Positions 19,301 to 27,014 of a stretch of DNA of 64,000 nucleotides are shown one piece after another. The notes under the pieces are model-generated. The model was not told the origin of the DNA, searched no databases, and saw nothing but the letters and a program-made list of their open reading frames with translations. A program made the translations under genes and the position numbers. Origin of the DNA: Paracidovorax avenae ATCC 19860 (lineage in GTDB: Bacteria; Pseudomonadota; Gammaproteobacteria; Burkholderiales; Burkholderiaceae_C). The stretch covers positions 1,116,001-1,180,000 of the forward strand of contig NC_015138.1 of assembly GCF_000176855.2 (NCBI RefSeq), read 5' to 3'. Each line of letters starts with the position of its first letter. Positions within the stretch are counted from its first letter, which is position 1.

Positions 19301-20388
19301 CGGAACCCCCAGCCGTTCGCCATGTCGGCGCCGGCGGCGGACGGCAGGGTGAGCATGGGCGGGCGCAGCAGGTGGGCGCCATCGTCATAGCGCTGCACGG
19401 GGGCCGGGGCGGGCTCCGGGGATCCGTGCCAGGCCATGGGGCGCAGCATCGCGCCGACGGCAGGCACCGCCGCGGCCAGCGCGGTGGCGTCGTCCTCCCG
19501 TTGCCGCAGCCAGGACATGCGCAGCAACTGCCGCACGTAGCGGTCCGCGACGGCGGGCTTGCCGGCCGCGCGCGCGAGCTGCGTGATCATCAGCAGTACC
19601 TGCGGATCCTTCGCCAGCGGGCCGATCTCGCGCTCGGCCATCTCCAGCGCTTCCACGGGGCGGTTGCCCGACTGCAGGGTGCGCACCGCGGCCATGTAGA
19701 AGGCCTTGGCCTGGTCCGCGTCGGGCGTGGCGCGGCGCGCCAGCAGGTACAGCTCCGCGGAGCCCGCGTAGTCCGACTGGCCGAGCGCTTCCTTCGCGGC
19801 GCGCTCGTAGAGCAGGGCGGCTTCCCGCGGATCGGTGGCCTCCTCGGCCATCCTGCGGGTCATCGCGGCCCCGAGCACGCGGTCCTGCAGTTCGGCGGCG
19901 CGGCGCGTCAGCAGCACGCGGCGTTCCAGCGGCCAGGGTTCGGCGGACAGGGTGCGCAGCTGCCGCAGCAGGTCTTCGCGCATGGCCTTGCGGTAGGTGG
20001 CCTCCCGCTCGGGCGTGCGCTGGTACTCGGCGTACGACAGCTCCCAGAGCGCCCAGAGCGCGTCGCGGTGGATCTGCGGGTCGGCCGAATCCAGCGCGGG
20101 CTGCAGCGTGGCGCGTGCGTCGCCCATCTGGCCGACGGCGATCTGCCGCTGCGCCAGCAGCAGCCGCAGGCGCGGGTTGTCCGGATCGCTGCGCAGCAGG
20201 TTGTGCAGGTAGGCGACCGAGAGCGCGGAGTTCTCGGTCTCGGCCAGCCGGCGCTCCAGATCCTGCCGCGGATAGAGCAGCCACAGGCCGCCGCCCACCA
20301 TGCCGGCGAGCAGCGTGATCATCCAGGGCGGCGCCAGGACGGGCCGCTCAGCGGGCTGGGCACTGGAGCTGGATTTGCGCAGCAGCAT
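16378..20388 (-). CDS. pelB: PelB, TPR scaffold and outer-membrane barrel
   Basis: PelB guides Pel through the periplasm with a long TPR superhelix and exports it through a C-terminal 16-strand beta-barrel. The 1336-residue product has an N-terminal membrane helix (about 21-38) and many helical TPR-like repeats to about residue 900. A beta-rich C-terminal part ends in an aromatic residue (YRLHF), the signature for Bam-mediated assembly. It is longer than the roughly 1200-residue P. aeruginosa protein; the extra length includes an Ala/Pro-rich insertion near 330-390. It overlaps pelA by 41 bases, so translation is likely coupled. Confidence 0.94.
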   Translation of the reverse strand: MLLRKSSSSAQPAERPVLAPPWMITLLAGMVGGGLWLLYPRQDLERRLAETENSALSVAYLHNLLRSDPDNPRLRLLLAQRQIAVGQMGDARATLQPALDSADPQIHRDALWALWELSYAEYQRTPEREATYRKAMREDLLRQLRTLSAEPWPLERRVLLTRRAAELQDRVLGAAMTRRMAEEATDPREAALLYERAAKEALGQSDYAGSAELYLLARRATPDADQAKAFYMAAVRTLQSGNRPVEALEMAEREIGPLAKDPQVLLMITQLARAAGKPAVADRYVRQLLRMSWLRQREDDATALAAAVPAVGAMLRPMAWHGSPEPAPAPVQRYDDGAHLLRPPMLTLPSAAGADMANGWGFRRTAGPAPAPAPAAPAVAAPPVPIPAHLLPYDEKIYGIAFEVFLENRKLDDAWLIAHAAVQARPDDMAWRERLAQVSEWSQRPGVALQNWLVVAQRTQKEAAWQAVLRIAPGQFDDTALVQAIRFQLRQRPDDFALIRQLVATYERIGEPQPAIDYLRQHGKIPEAVELLAQLAERAGQPTLALETWRRLLADPKQLTPERAMRAAVLALTHDRPDEGLGWLEAAQQRQAPSEATAMDFWRLTGQLAESRQRQALAVQAYRALVGAKDHDRSDYDALIRLLMADQPLEAAKVSALAWEKFGDPRYLVDALSVYSSRNQWDAMGPLMRKLEAGSAETRQAVAALREIPEFLRLAGGYYQAQGDLARARRYYEDGLRTSPDSSEMRQALIWLFIDSNDAVALRTLLTTQERGWARDEDVHDALAAAYQALSLPQVALERYLTPRVAQHQDDFLWLMNYADALDQNQQTDRSWRLRRELLSREWRAARQAGGEPGKRLTPQQARARWLTEEGLDTTRRVARARLMLTQRPGDPALDVLRELLRMDTDDRNRMSNAAAETAIGWLQDAGEYTAERGYLWQQYARARGTRTNRPLWAEITVALAEDDKAATGQLLEGFDERLPRYDRVNAARAVDDVRLAQTAAFDAQGEQREDEPLQLQLTETLLAFSDHAGGYGKIQQLGGLDEDEAGSRFHIAFNPRMALDLEFASIRRRSTDPLVVVNPPDESVFDARLHWRHPDGETTLRAGRRVSFQVYTPVQIEHEQRIDNRLSLRMELGFQLPSQESLALRIAGMKRRAGASLRYQASRLDRFVLEYADERYRLQTGADLGSGRHTTLSYIHTYRQEAPLLEFGAFWSRHDFSRNDIFSLAPRDREFQRYLLPGVVPGPDYFLPDSFTYYGLQVSTNMRYEEEYSRTLRPYASASRTWHSRLGPGYEVRLGMAGSVLGGDHLGLTWGLSKSGLQLQQGLNRNLVFSYRLHF

Positions 20389-23212
20389 GGGTCAGTCGGT
20401 AGGCGAGGACGTCGGCGCCGGCCGTGACGGGGGCCGTGCGTTCCGGGGCGATGGCGCGCTGGTCGGCGCGTACCTGGCAGCCGCGCGCGTTCGCGAGGCT
20501 GAAGACGAGAGGGGCATGGCCCTGGAGCCGGAAGTCGGTGCGCGCGCCGTCGGCCGCCACGCTCCAGTCCGCGATCCGGGCATTGGCTTCGAGCAGGTAG
20601 GGGGCCGGCCGTGCCCCCGTGGCTGCCGCCGAGGCAGGCTCCGCGGTGCTGCCCGACATGCCGGAGGCCTGGTCCGTGCGCAGCCAGGCCGATCCGCCCG
20701 TGAGGTGCACGTAGAGGCCTTCGCTGCCGCCCCGGTAGCCCGCCACGCCCTGGCTCGCGGGCAACTGCGGCGTGCCGAGCGCGCCGGGCAGGCGCAGCGT
20801 GCGCAGCTCTCCGTCACCGCGTACGCGCCAGCCGCCGCCGTCGCGCGCGATGGCGATGGTGTGGAAGTCGCGCACCTTGCGGATGTATTCCGACGCGAAC
20901 ACCGGGTGCAGCGGCTGCGCCATGGCCCAGTCGTACACCTTGCGCAGCGCGGTCAGGCCTGCGCGCTTGCTGGCGGAATACACGTGGTAGTAGATGTCCA
21001 CCGGTTTGATGCGCCGGGGCTTGTCGGTCATCTCGAAGCTCTGGATCACCTGCTCGAAGCCGTAGTAGGGGCCCTTCCAGAGGTTGGTATAGATGTTCTC
21101 GTTGGTGATGGGCGCGTACACCTGCAGGTAGCCGTTTTTCTGGATGCCGAAGGCGCCGATGGCCGTGAGCGACGGATTGGTGCGCGTGATGGAGGTATCG
21201 CCGCCATTCATGTTCAGCAGGCCCGCGCGCTCGGTGATCTCCAGCGCCTCCGCGCTGGGGGCGGTGTCGCCCGACCACAGCAGGATCTTCACTCGCTTGT
21301 CGGGCGGGGCGAGGCGGCTGTTGATGTAGTCGGTCGAGCCCACGATCTCGCGGCGCAGGTCCATCGTGTAGCCCGGCACGTCCAGGCTCATGGCCGCTTC
21401 CGAGTTGTCGCTGAAGAGGCCGTGGCGCACGCTGCGGTCCCAGAGGAACGGGTGCGAATACGTGTGGCTGGCGATCTCCACGTGCGGCAGGCGGAACATG
21501 CGCCGGGCGATGTCTTCCATCTCCGCGCTGGTGTCGGGGTACAGCCCGTGGGGCGCGACCTCGGCCTCGATCACGGACATGGTCTGCGGCACCTGGGTGT
21601 ATTTCTCGAAGATTTCCTTGAGCAGCACGCCGCCCGCGTTGGGGCTGCCCGCCAGCTCCGCGCGCGAGGGGAAGCCGTCGCCGTCCACGTGCGAGAACAG
21701 CAGGCGCCGGCCGTTCTCGGTGGTGATGTCCGGCACCGGCACGGGCTGCAGCCGCAGCGCCTGCGTGAGGAAGGCGAAGGGATCGACCATCCAGCGGGCG
21801 TAGTCGGTGCCGGGCACCTCCGTCACCACGAAAGGATCGACGACGAAGCCGCCCCACGGCAGGATGGCGCCGCCCAGGTACGGATTGCCGCGCGCGTCGC
21901 GGTGCTCGATCAGCGCGCGCGCGGGCTGCCGGGCCGGGGCGCCGTTGCGCATCACCCACTCGAAGCGCGAGCCGCTGGAAGGCTGCACGGACAGCTCGAA
22001 GCCCATCATCGGGTCCTGCGTGGCCACCTGCTGCTCGCCGCGCGGCGGGCTCGCGTTGCCCTTGATGCCCAGCGCCTCGTTGAACTGCCGGTCCAGCGCG
22101 AAGCCGAAGTTGCCCATCACGGCAAGCGGCATGCGTTCGCCGAGCCGCGCGGACAGCCACTGGCTCACGGTGCGCACGCGGCCTTCGGGCAGATAGCCCG
22201 AGAACCAGGTGACGACGCCCGCGTACCGGTCCTGCAGGACGCCTTCGGGCAGCGGGTTGCGCACGTCCGCGTAGTCCACCACATAGCCCATGTGGTTGAG
22301 CGGCATCTGCAGGAAGCGGTGGGGCGACGAATAGTTGAGCGACAGCGATTCGCCGCCGTAATAGACCACGAGCACCCGGCGCGGCACCAGTTCGACGCTG
22401 CCCACGCCCACGGTGCCCACCTGCCCGTCGGTCACCCAGGGAATGAAGCCCAGGGCCTTGATGCGCTCGGCCGTCGCGCGGGTGAGTTCCCGGTCGGCGG
22501 GCGGCACGTAGTCGATCGCCAGCACCGGCAGGCCGTCGCGCTCGTGGATGGTGCGCAGCTGCCCCAGCAGCCATTCCCGGTCGGAGGCCTTCACCTCCTC
22601 GTAGCGGCGCGTGCCGGCGTTCCATCCCTGGAAGAGCGACTCGGCGGCGACCATCTGCACCTTGTCCTTGACCCGGGGCACGATCTCGAAGCCCCGGTTC
22701 AGGATCAGCCGGATGCCGGGAAAGCGCTGGTGCAGCGTCTCGATCACCCGCACCAGGCCCTGCTGCTGCGCCGCCTCGTCGAACTGCTTTGCCAGCCGGT
22801 ACGAATCCAGCGTGTCGAGGAAGAAGCCCCGATAGCCTTTCTCCCACAGGGGGGCGACCACCCGGGTGGCGAAGAACTCGGGCCACTCCGCGGGCGTCTG
22901 GTCGACCACCTCGGAGTTCCAGGCACCGTTGCGGGCCATCTTCCAGGCATCGGGGATGTCGCGGAAATACGCGCGCGAGGACTGCACTTCGGCCACGGAG
23001 ACGTAGGCATAGAGGGCGCTGCCCGTCTTCGCGAAGGCCTGCGGGTCGTAGCCGTGGTCCGGCTCCACCACCACGATGTCGAACACCTTCAGTTCGGACA
23101 GCGGGGCGGAAGGCCCGTAATGCAGTGCCACTGCCGGCGACGCGGCCCAGGCCGCCGCCGCGGAAAGCTGGGCGATCAAGCAGAAAAACAACAGTCTCAG
23201 GCGTCTGGACAC
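20348..23212 (-). CDS. pelA: PelA, periplasmic Pel hydrolase and deacetylase
   Basis: PelA both cleaves and de-N-acetylates Pel in the periplasm. The 954-residue protein has a signal peptide (cut near residue 23) and an N-terminal TIM-barrel glycosidase domain (about 30-275) with candidate acids D133 (GFFLDTLD) and E191 (VAAESLF). A middle domain follows, then a CE4-like deacetylase domain with metal motif D510-G-D512 (SHVDGDGF) and H583/H587 (ASHTYSHPF), and a C-terminal beta domain. The start is a GTG with no recognisable ribosome site; an in-frame stop lies just upstream, so no longer form is possible. It is the first gene of the minus-strand pel operon. Confidence 0.95.
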   Translation of the reverse strand: MSRRLRLLFFCLIAQLSAAAAWAASPAVALHYGPSAPLSELKVFDIVVVEPDHGYDPQAFAKTGSALYAYVSVAEVQSSRAYFRDIPDAWKMARNGAWNSEVVDQTPAEWPEFFATRVVAPLWEKGYRGFFLDTLDSYRLAKQFDEAAQQQGLVRVIETLHQRFPGIRLILNRGFEIVPRVKDKVQMVAAESLFQGWNAGTRRYEEVKASDREWLLGQLRTIHERDGLPVLAIDYVPPADRELTRATAERIKALGFIPWVTDGQVGTVGVGSVELVPRRVLVVYYGGESLSLNYSSPHRFLQMPLNHMGYVVDYADVRNPLPEGVLQDRYAGVVTWFSGYLPEGRVRTVSQWLSARLGERMPLAVMGNFGFALDRQFNEALGIKGNASPPRGEQQVATQDPMMGFELSVQPSSGSRFEWVMRNGAPARQPARALIEHRDARGNPYLGGAILPWGGFVVDPFVVTEVPGTDYARWMVDPFAFLTQALRLQPVPVPDITTENGRRLLFSHVDGDGFPSRAELAGSPNAGGVLLKEIFEKYTQVPQTMSVIEAEVAPHGLYPDTSAEMEDIARRMFRLPHVEIASHTYSHPFLWDRSVRHGLFSDNSEAAMSLDVPGYTMDLRREIVGSTDYINSRLAPPDKRVKILLWSGDTAPSAEALEITERAGLLNMNGGDTSITRTNPSLTAIGAFGIQKNGYLQVYAPITNENIYTNLWKGPYYGFEQVIQSFEMTDKPRRIKPVDIYYHVYSASKRAGLTALRKVYDWAMAQPLHPVFASEYIRKVRDFHTIAIARDGGGWRVRGDGELRTLRLPGALGTPQLPASQGVAGYRGGSEGLYVHLTGGSAWLRTDQASGMSGSTAEPASAAATGARPAPYLLEANARIADWSVAADGARTDFRLQGHAPLVFSLANARGCQVRADQRAIAPERTAPVTAGADVLAYRLTHAAAQIQLQCPAR

Positions 23213-23538
23213 GGCACGTTGGTCTTATGGGGTGAAGAAACGTCTAAGGGTTTGCCCGCAATCCGCGGGGCCCGCCGGAGCGCCTTGCCCTACGGGTCTG
23301 TGGCCACTCCCTCCTATGGAACACATCGTGGCCCAAGCCGGACGCTGTGGTTAAACCCATAGAAAAAAACAATTTATTGTATTGTTTCAATAAGTATCAA
23401 TTCTCATGCACTCTTTGCTGCTTTCAGCAGATCCCCCTTCCGGCAGGGGCCCTGGGCTTGCGTGCGGACCGCATTCCGGGCTTGGCCTGCACGTCTTACG
23501 CAGGCCAGAATAGGGCGGATTCAACGGGAGCAGATCGC
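23213..23538. promoter_or_regulatory. Divergent pelA/galE promoter region with AT-rich core
   Basis: This 326-base gap contains no gene. A strikingly AT-rich core at about 23350-23410 stands out from the GC-rich surroundings. It carries an inverted repeat AAACAAT/ATTGTTT (23367-23373 and 23381-23387). On the minus strand a TTGATA (23395-23400) and TAAATT (23371-23376) with 18-bp spacing make a plausible promoter toward pelA. The stretch 23390-23408 loosely resembles a Fur box. A GGGAG ribosome site for galE lies at 23525-23529. No riboswitch could be recognised. Confidence 0.5.
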
Positions 23539-24555
23539 GTGATACTTGTAACGGGCGGGGCCGGATTCATCGGCTCGCATACCTGCGTGGCACTGGCCGG
23601 GGCCGGGCTGCCATTCCTCATCCTCGACAACTTCTGCAACAGCCGCCGCTCGGTGCTGGAGCGTGTGGGCCGCATCACCGGCCGCGTGCCCGACCTGGTC
23701 GAGGGCGACGTGCGGGACGAGGGCCTGCTCGCGCGGATCTTCGCGGAGCATCCCATCGATGCAGTGATCCATTTCGCCGCGCTCAAATCGGTGGGCGAAT
23801 CGGTGCGGGAGCCGCTGTCGTACTACGACAACAACGTGGCCGGCACGGTGGCGCTGCTGCGCGCGATGCGCAAGGCGGATGTCCGCACCCTGGTGTTCTC
23901 CTCGTCCGCGACGGTGTACGGCGAGCCGGCCTCCCTGCCCATCCGCGAGGATTTCCCCCTGTCGGCCACCAACCCGTACGGCCAGAGCAAGCTCATGATG
24001 GAGCAGGTACTGGCCGACGTGGATGCCTCCGAGCCCGGCCGCTGGCGCATCGCCCGGCTGCGCTACTTCAACCCCGTGGGCGCGCACGAGAGCGGCCTCA
24101 TCGGCGAAGACCCGCAGGACGTTCCCAACAACCTGCTGCCCTACGTGGCCCAGGTGGCCGTGGGGCTGCGCGAGCGCCTGAGCGTGTATGGCGGCGACTA
24201 CCCCACGCCCGACGGCACGGGCGTGCGCGACTACATCCACGTGTGCGACCTGGCCGACGGGCACGTGGCGGCGCTGCGCCACCTGCGCGCGCACCCCGGG
24301 CTGCTCACGGTGAACCTGGGCACGGGGCGGCCCGTGTCGGTGCTGGAAATGGTGCGCGGCTTCGAGGCCGCGAGCGGCCGGCCCGTGCCCTACCAGGTGG
24401 TGGCGCGGCGGCCCGGGGACGTGGCCGCCTGCTGGGCCGACCCGGGGCTGGCCGAGCGGCTGCTGGGCTGGAAGGCCCGCCTCGGCCTGGACCGGATGTG
24501 CGCCGATGCCTGGCGCTGGCAGGACGGCGTGGCCCGCACCCTGCAGGCGGGCTGA
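23539..24555 (+). CDS. galE: UDP-glucose/UDP-GlcNAc 4-epimerase, PelX-like
   Basis: The 338-residue SDR-type epimerase starts at a GTG with the NAD motif VTGGAGFIGSHT, and a ribosome site precedes it. The catalytic set is complete: SSSATVYG serines, Tyr147 and Lys151 (NPYGQSK). At the position matching E. coli GalE Tyr299, a known gate for N-acetylated sugars, this protein has Cys298 (VAACWAD). A small residue there is typical of epimerases that accept UDP-GlcNAc/UDP-GalNAc. It is divergent from pelA, and a UDP-GlcNAc epimerase called PelX is known beside pel genes in some pseudomonads. I infer that it supplies UDP-GalNAc for Pel. Confidence 0.92.
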   Translation: MILVTGGAGFIGSHTCVALAGAGLPFLILDNFCNSRRSVLERVGRITGRVPDLVEGDVRDEGLLARIFAEHPIDAVIHFAALKSVGESVREPLSYYDNNVAGTVALLRAMRKADVRTLVFSSSATVYGEPASLPIREDFPLSATNPYGQSKLMMEQVLADVDASEPGRWRIARLRYFNPVGAHESGLIGEDPQDVPNNLLPYVAQVAVGLRERLSVYGGDYPTPDGTGVRDYIHVCDLADGHVAALRHLRAHPGLLTVNLGTGRPVSVLEMVRGFEAASGRPVPYQVVARRPGDVAACWADPGLAERLLGWKARLGLDRMCADAWRWQDGVARTLQAG

Positions 24556-24591
24556 AAAAAGCAAGGGGCCCGGCGCTCTCGCGGGGCCCCT
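24556..24591 (-). terminator. Intrinsic terminator of the symporter gene
   Basis: Read on the minus strand, the 8-bp stem AGGGGCCC (24591-24584) pairs with GGGCCCCT (24571-24564) around a 12-nt loop and runs into TTGC then six T residues. It lies 17 bases past the symporter stop and just after the convergent galE stop, so it ends the symporter transcript and may also limit galE read-through. Confidence 0.85.
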
Positions 24592-24608
24592 GGCGTCGGG
24601 CGTGGCGG

Positions 24609-25928
24609 TCAGGCCGCCGTGGCGGTGCCCGGGGCGCCTGCGGGAGCGTTGTCGGGCTGGGTGTCCAGCGTGGCGGCGTGCACGGCCGCATCCTCTTCCG
24701 ACAGCAGGGCGTCTTCCCATTTCGCCACGACCGCGGCGGCGATGGAGTTGCCCACGGCGTTCGTCGCCGAGCGGCCCATGTCGAGGAAGGTGTCCACGCC
24801 CAGGATCAGCAGCAGGCCGGCCTCGGGGATGTGGAACTGGTTCAGCGTGGCGGCGATCACCACCAGCGAGGCGCGGGGCACGCCGGCCATGCCCTTGGAG
24901 GTGAGCATCAGGATCAGCAGCATGGTGATCTGCGTCTCGATCGGCAGGTGGATGCCGTAGGCCTGCGCGATGAACAGCGTGGCGAACGTGCAGTAGATCA
25001 TCGAGCCGTCGAGGTTGAACGAGTAGCCCAGCGGCATCACGAAGCTGGACACCCGGCGCTTCACGCCGAAGCGGTCGAGCGCGTCCAGCAGCTTGGGGTA
25101 GGCGGCTTCGGAGCTGGCCGTGGCGAACGACAGCAGGAAGGCCTCGCGGATGTTGCGCAGCAGCTTGAACACGCGGCCGCGCAGCGCGATGAAGCCCGCG
25201 GTGATCAGCAGCACCCAGAGGAGCACGAGGCCCATGTAGAACTGGCCCATGAACAGGGCGAACTTGGCCAGGATGCCCAGGCCGTTCACCGCCACCGTGG
25301 CGGCCATGGCGGCGAACACGGCCACGGGTGCGAAGCGCATCACGTAACCGGTGATCTTGAGCATGGCGTGGGACAGCTCCTCCACGCAGCGCACCAGCGT
25401 TCGGGCCTTGTCGCCCAGGCTGGCGAGCGCGACGCCGAAGAACATCGAGAACACCACGATCTGCAGGATCTCGTTGTTGGCCATCGCCTCCGCGAACGAC
25501 TTGGGCACGAGGTGGTTCACGAATTCCTTGAGCGTGAACTTGCCCGTGGCCAGCTGCGTCGCCTGGTGGGTGTCCGGCAGCGGCAGGCCGAGGTTGGCGC
25601 CGGGCTGGAGCACGTTGGCCAGGACCAGGCCCAGGGCCAGCGAGACCAGCGAGGCCGTCAGGAACCACGCCATGGCCTTGAGGAACACGCGGCCCACGGC
25701 GGCGGCGTCACCCATGTGGGCTATGCCCACCACCAGCGTGGAGAAGACCAGCGGCGCGATCAGCATCTTGATCAGCCGCAGGAAGATGTCCGAGAGGATC
25801 GATACGTAACCGGCGACCGCCGCCTTGTCCGCGACGTGCTGGTTGATCAGGTATCCCGCGATGATGCCGATGATCATCGCGATCAGGATGCTGACCGTTG
25901 GGGGAAGCTTTCTTTTGTTCTCTGGCAT
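24609..25928 (-). CDS. Dicarboxylate/amino acid:cation symporter (DAACS family)
   Basis: The 439-residue membrane protein belongs to the DctA/GltP-type sodium or proton symporters. It shows the serine-rich re-entrant loop (FATASSEAAYPKLLDAL), the SFVMPLGYSFNLDGSMIY helix 7 motif, the second hairpin (TSKGMAGVPRASLVV) and the substrate-binding Asp/Asn region (DTFLDMGRSATNAVGN). The variants in these motifs do not decide between C4-dicarboxylate and glutamate/aspartate transport, so no symbol is given. The ATG at 25928 is chosen because the upstream extension is unrelated. It is single and divergent from the mutarotase gene. Confidence 0.9.
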   Translation of the reverse strand: MPENKRKLPPTVSILIAMIIGIIAGYLINQHVADKAAVAGYVSILSDIFLRLIKMLIAPLVFSTLVVGIAHMGDAAAVGRVFLKAMAWFLTASLVSLALGLVLANVLQPGANLGLPLPDTHQATQLATGKFTLKEFVNHLVPKSFAEAMANNEILQIVVFSMFFGVALASLGDKARTLVRCVEELSHAMLKITGYVMRFAPVAVFAAMAATVAVNGLGILAKFALFMGQFYMGLVLLWVLLITAGFIALRGRVFKLLRNIREAFLLSFATASSEAAYPKLLDALDRFGVKRRVSSFVMPLGYSFNLDGSMIYCTFATLFIAQAYGIHLPIETQITMLLILMLTSKGMAGVPRASLVVIAATLNQFHIPEAGLLLILGVDTFLDMGRSATNAVGNSIAAAVVAKWEDALLSEEDAAVHAATLDTQPDNAPAGAPGTATAA

Positions 25929-26067
25929 GGTGCAAGGCAGAAATGAGCAATGGATCCCCCGGCGCTCTCCTTGCGCCGTTGGCGGGGTGGCGCATTGTCG
26001 TTCAATACGCGGCGCGTACCCGGGCCGCAAAGCGCCCGCCTTGCGGCTGCGCAAAGGCCGTCACTCC

Positions 26068-26073
26068 TACAAT
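26068..26073 (+). promoter_or_regulatory. Possible -10 box giving a leaderless mutarotase mRNA
   Basis: TACAAT ends seven bases before the ATG at 26081, and no ribosome site is present between them. If it is the -10 element, transcription would begin at or next to the start codon. No convincing -35 was found. Confidence 0.35.
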
Positions 26074-26080
26074 CCGAAAT

Positions 26081-26944
26081 ATGACAGCCACCGCTCCGGC
26101 CGTGCCCGCGGCCTCCCTCCCGCCATTTCCGGACCTGCCCGCCGTCCGCCTGCACAACCCCCGGTCGGGCGCCGCCACCGTGGCTTTCCAAGGGGCGCAG
26201 GTGCTTTCCTGGACCACCGCGGACGGCGTCGAGCGCCTTTTCCTGAGCCCCCGGTCGGCCCATGACGGACACACGGCGATCCGCGGCGGGGTGCCGGTCT
26301 GCTGCCCCCAATTCAACCAGCGCGGGGCTTTGCCCAAGCATGGCTTCATGCGAAATTTGCCTTGGAAATTGGTATCCGAGTCGTCAAACGGTCACGTGAC
26401 GGGTGCCGTGATGGCGCTCGGGGACGACGAGGCCACCCGCGCGATCTGGCCCCATGCCTTCCAGGCGCTGCTGAGCGTCGAATTGTCCGGGGATGCGCTG
26501 CGCGTGTCGCTGACACTGCGCAACACCGGCGATGTGCCCTGGTCCTTCACCGGGGCGCTGCATACCTACCTGCGGGTGGCGGACATCGCCCGGGCGCAGG
26601 TGGACGGCCTGCAGGGCTGCGCCCGCTGGGACGCCGTGGCCGACCGGCGCGGCGTGCAGGAGGGCGCGGTGCGCTTCGACGGCGAATACGACAGCGTGTT
26701 CGATGCCCCGGGCGCGCCGCTGCGCGTGGACACGGGGCAGGGCGTGCTGGCCGCCACCCAGGGCGGCTGGACCGAGAATGTGGTCTGGAATCCCGGGGCC
26801 GGGCGCTGCGCGGCGCTGCCGGACATGCCCGCAGACGGCTTCCGCCACATGCTCTGCGTCGAGGCGGCCTGCGTGCACCGGCCCGTCGAAGTCGCGCCGG
26901 GCGCCGAATGGACCGGCTGGCAACGGTTCGAAGTGCTGCGCTGA
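26081..26944 (+). CDS. D-hexose-6-phosphate mutarotase (aldose 1-epimerase family)
   Basis: The 287-residue beta-sandwich protein resembles YeaD-type mutarotases, which interconvert alpha and beta hexose 6-phosphates. Family landmarks are [13 protein letters not shown], a catalytic histidine region [11 protein letters not shown], a second histidine in [10 protein letters not shown] and an ENVVWNPG block near the C-terminus. It begins at an ATG without a ribosome site, eight bases after a TACAAT hexamer. It precedes hisF by 70 bases and could be co-transcribed with it, but the roles are unrelated. Confidence 0.87.
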   Translation: MTATAPAVPAASLPPFPDLPAVRLHNPRSGAATVAFQGAQVLSWTTADGVERLFLSPRSAHDGHTAIRGGVPVCCPQFNQRGALPKHGFMRNLPWKLVSESSNGHVTGAVMALGDDEATRAIWPHAFQALLSVELSGDALRVSLTLRNTGDVPWSFTGALHTYLRVADIARAQVDGLQGCARWDAVADRRGVQEGAVRFDGEYDSVFDAPGAPLRVDTGQGVLAATQGGWTENVVWNPGAGRCAALPDMPADGFRHMLCVEAACVHRPVEVAPGAEWTGWQRFEVLR

Positions 26945-26955
26945 CGGCCCCCAGG

Positions 26956-27004
26956 GTTCCGCTCCTCTTTCTTCTCTTCTTCCTTCCTTTTTCTCTCTCT
27001 CGCA
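26956..27004 (+). other. Pyrimidine tract before hisF
   Basis: A run of nearly pure C/T fills the gap between the mutarotase and hisF, ending before the AGGA ribosome site at 27004-27007. It resembles the tract before hisA (6961-7000), which was probably the neighbour of hisF before the locus was split. Confidence 0.4.
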
Positions 27005-27014
27005 GGATCCGCCC

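Noticed and set aside
16153..20427. 1424-codon open frame antisense to pelB
   Set aside because: It is a shadow of pelB in a GC-rich genome, with low-complexity His/Arg/Gly-rich translation and no ribosome site or family signal.
20300..23362. 1020-codon open frame antisense to pelA
   Set aside because: Same cause; pelA has a signal peptide and catalytic motifs on the other strand.
23213..23538. c-di-GMP riboswitch before pelA
   Set aside because: No GEMM-like stem arrangement could be drawn, and the likely promoter leaves a leader without a clear aptamer.
24609..25928. Calling the symporter dctA
   Set aside because: Motifs fit the wider DAACS family and do not separate C4-dicarboxylate from glutamate/aspartate carriers.
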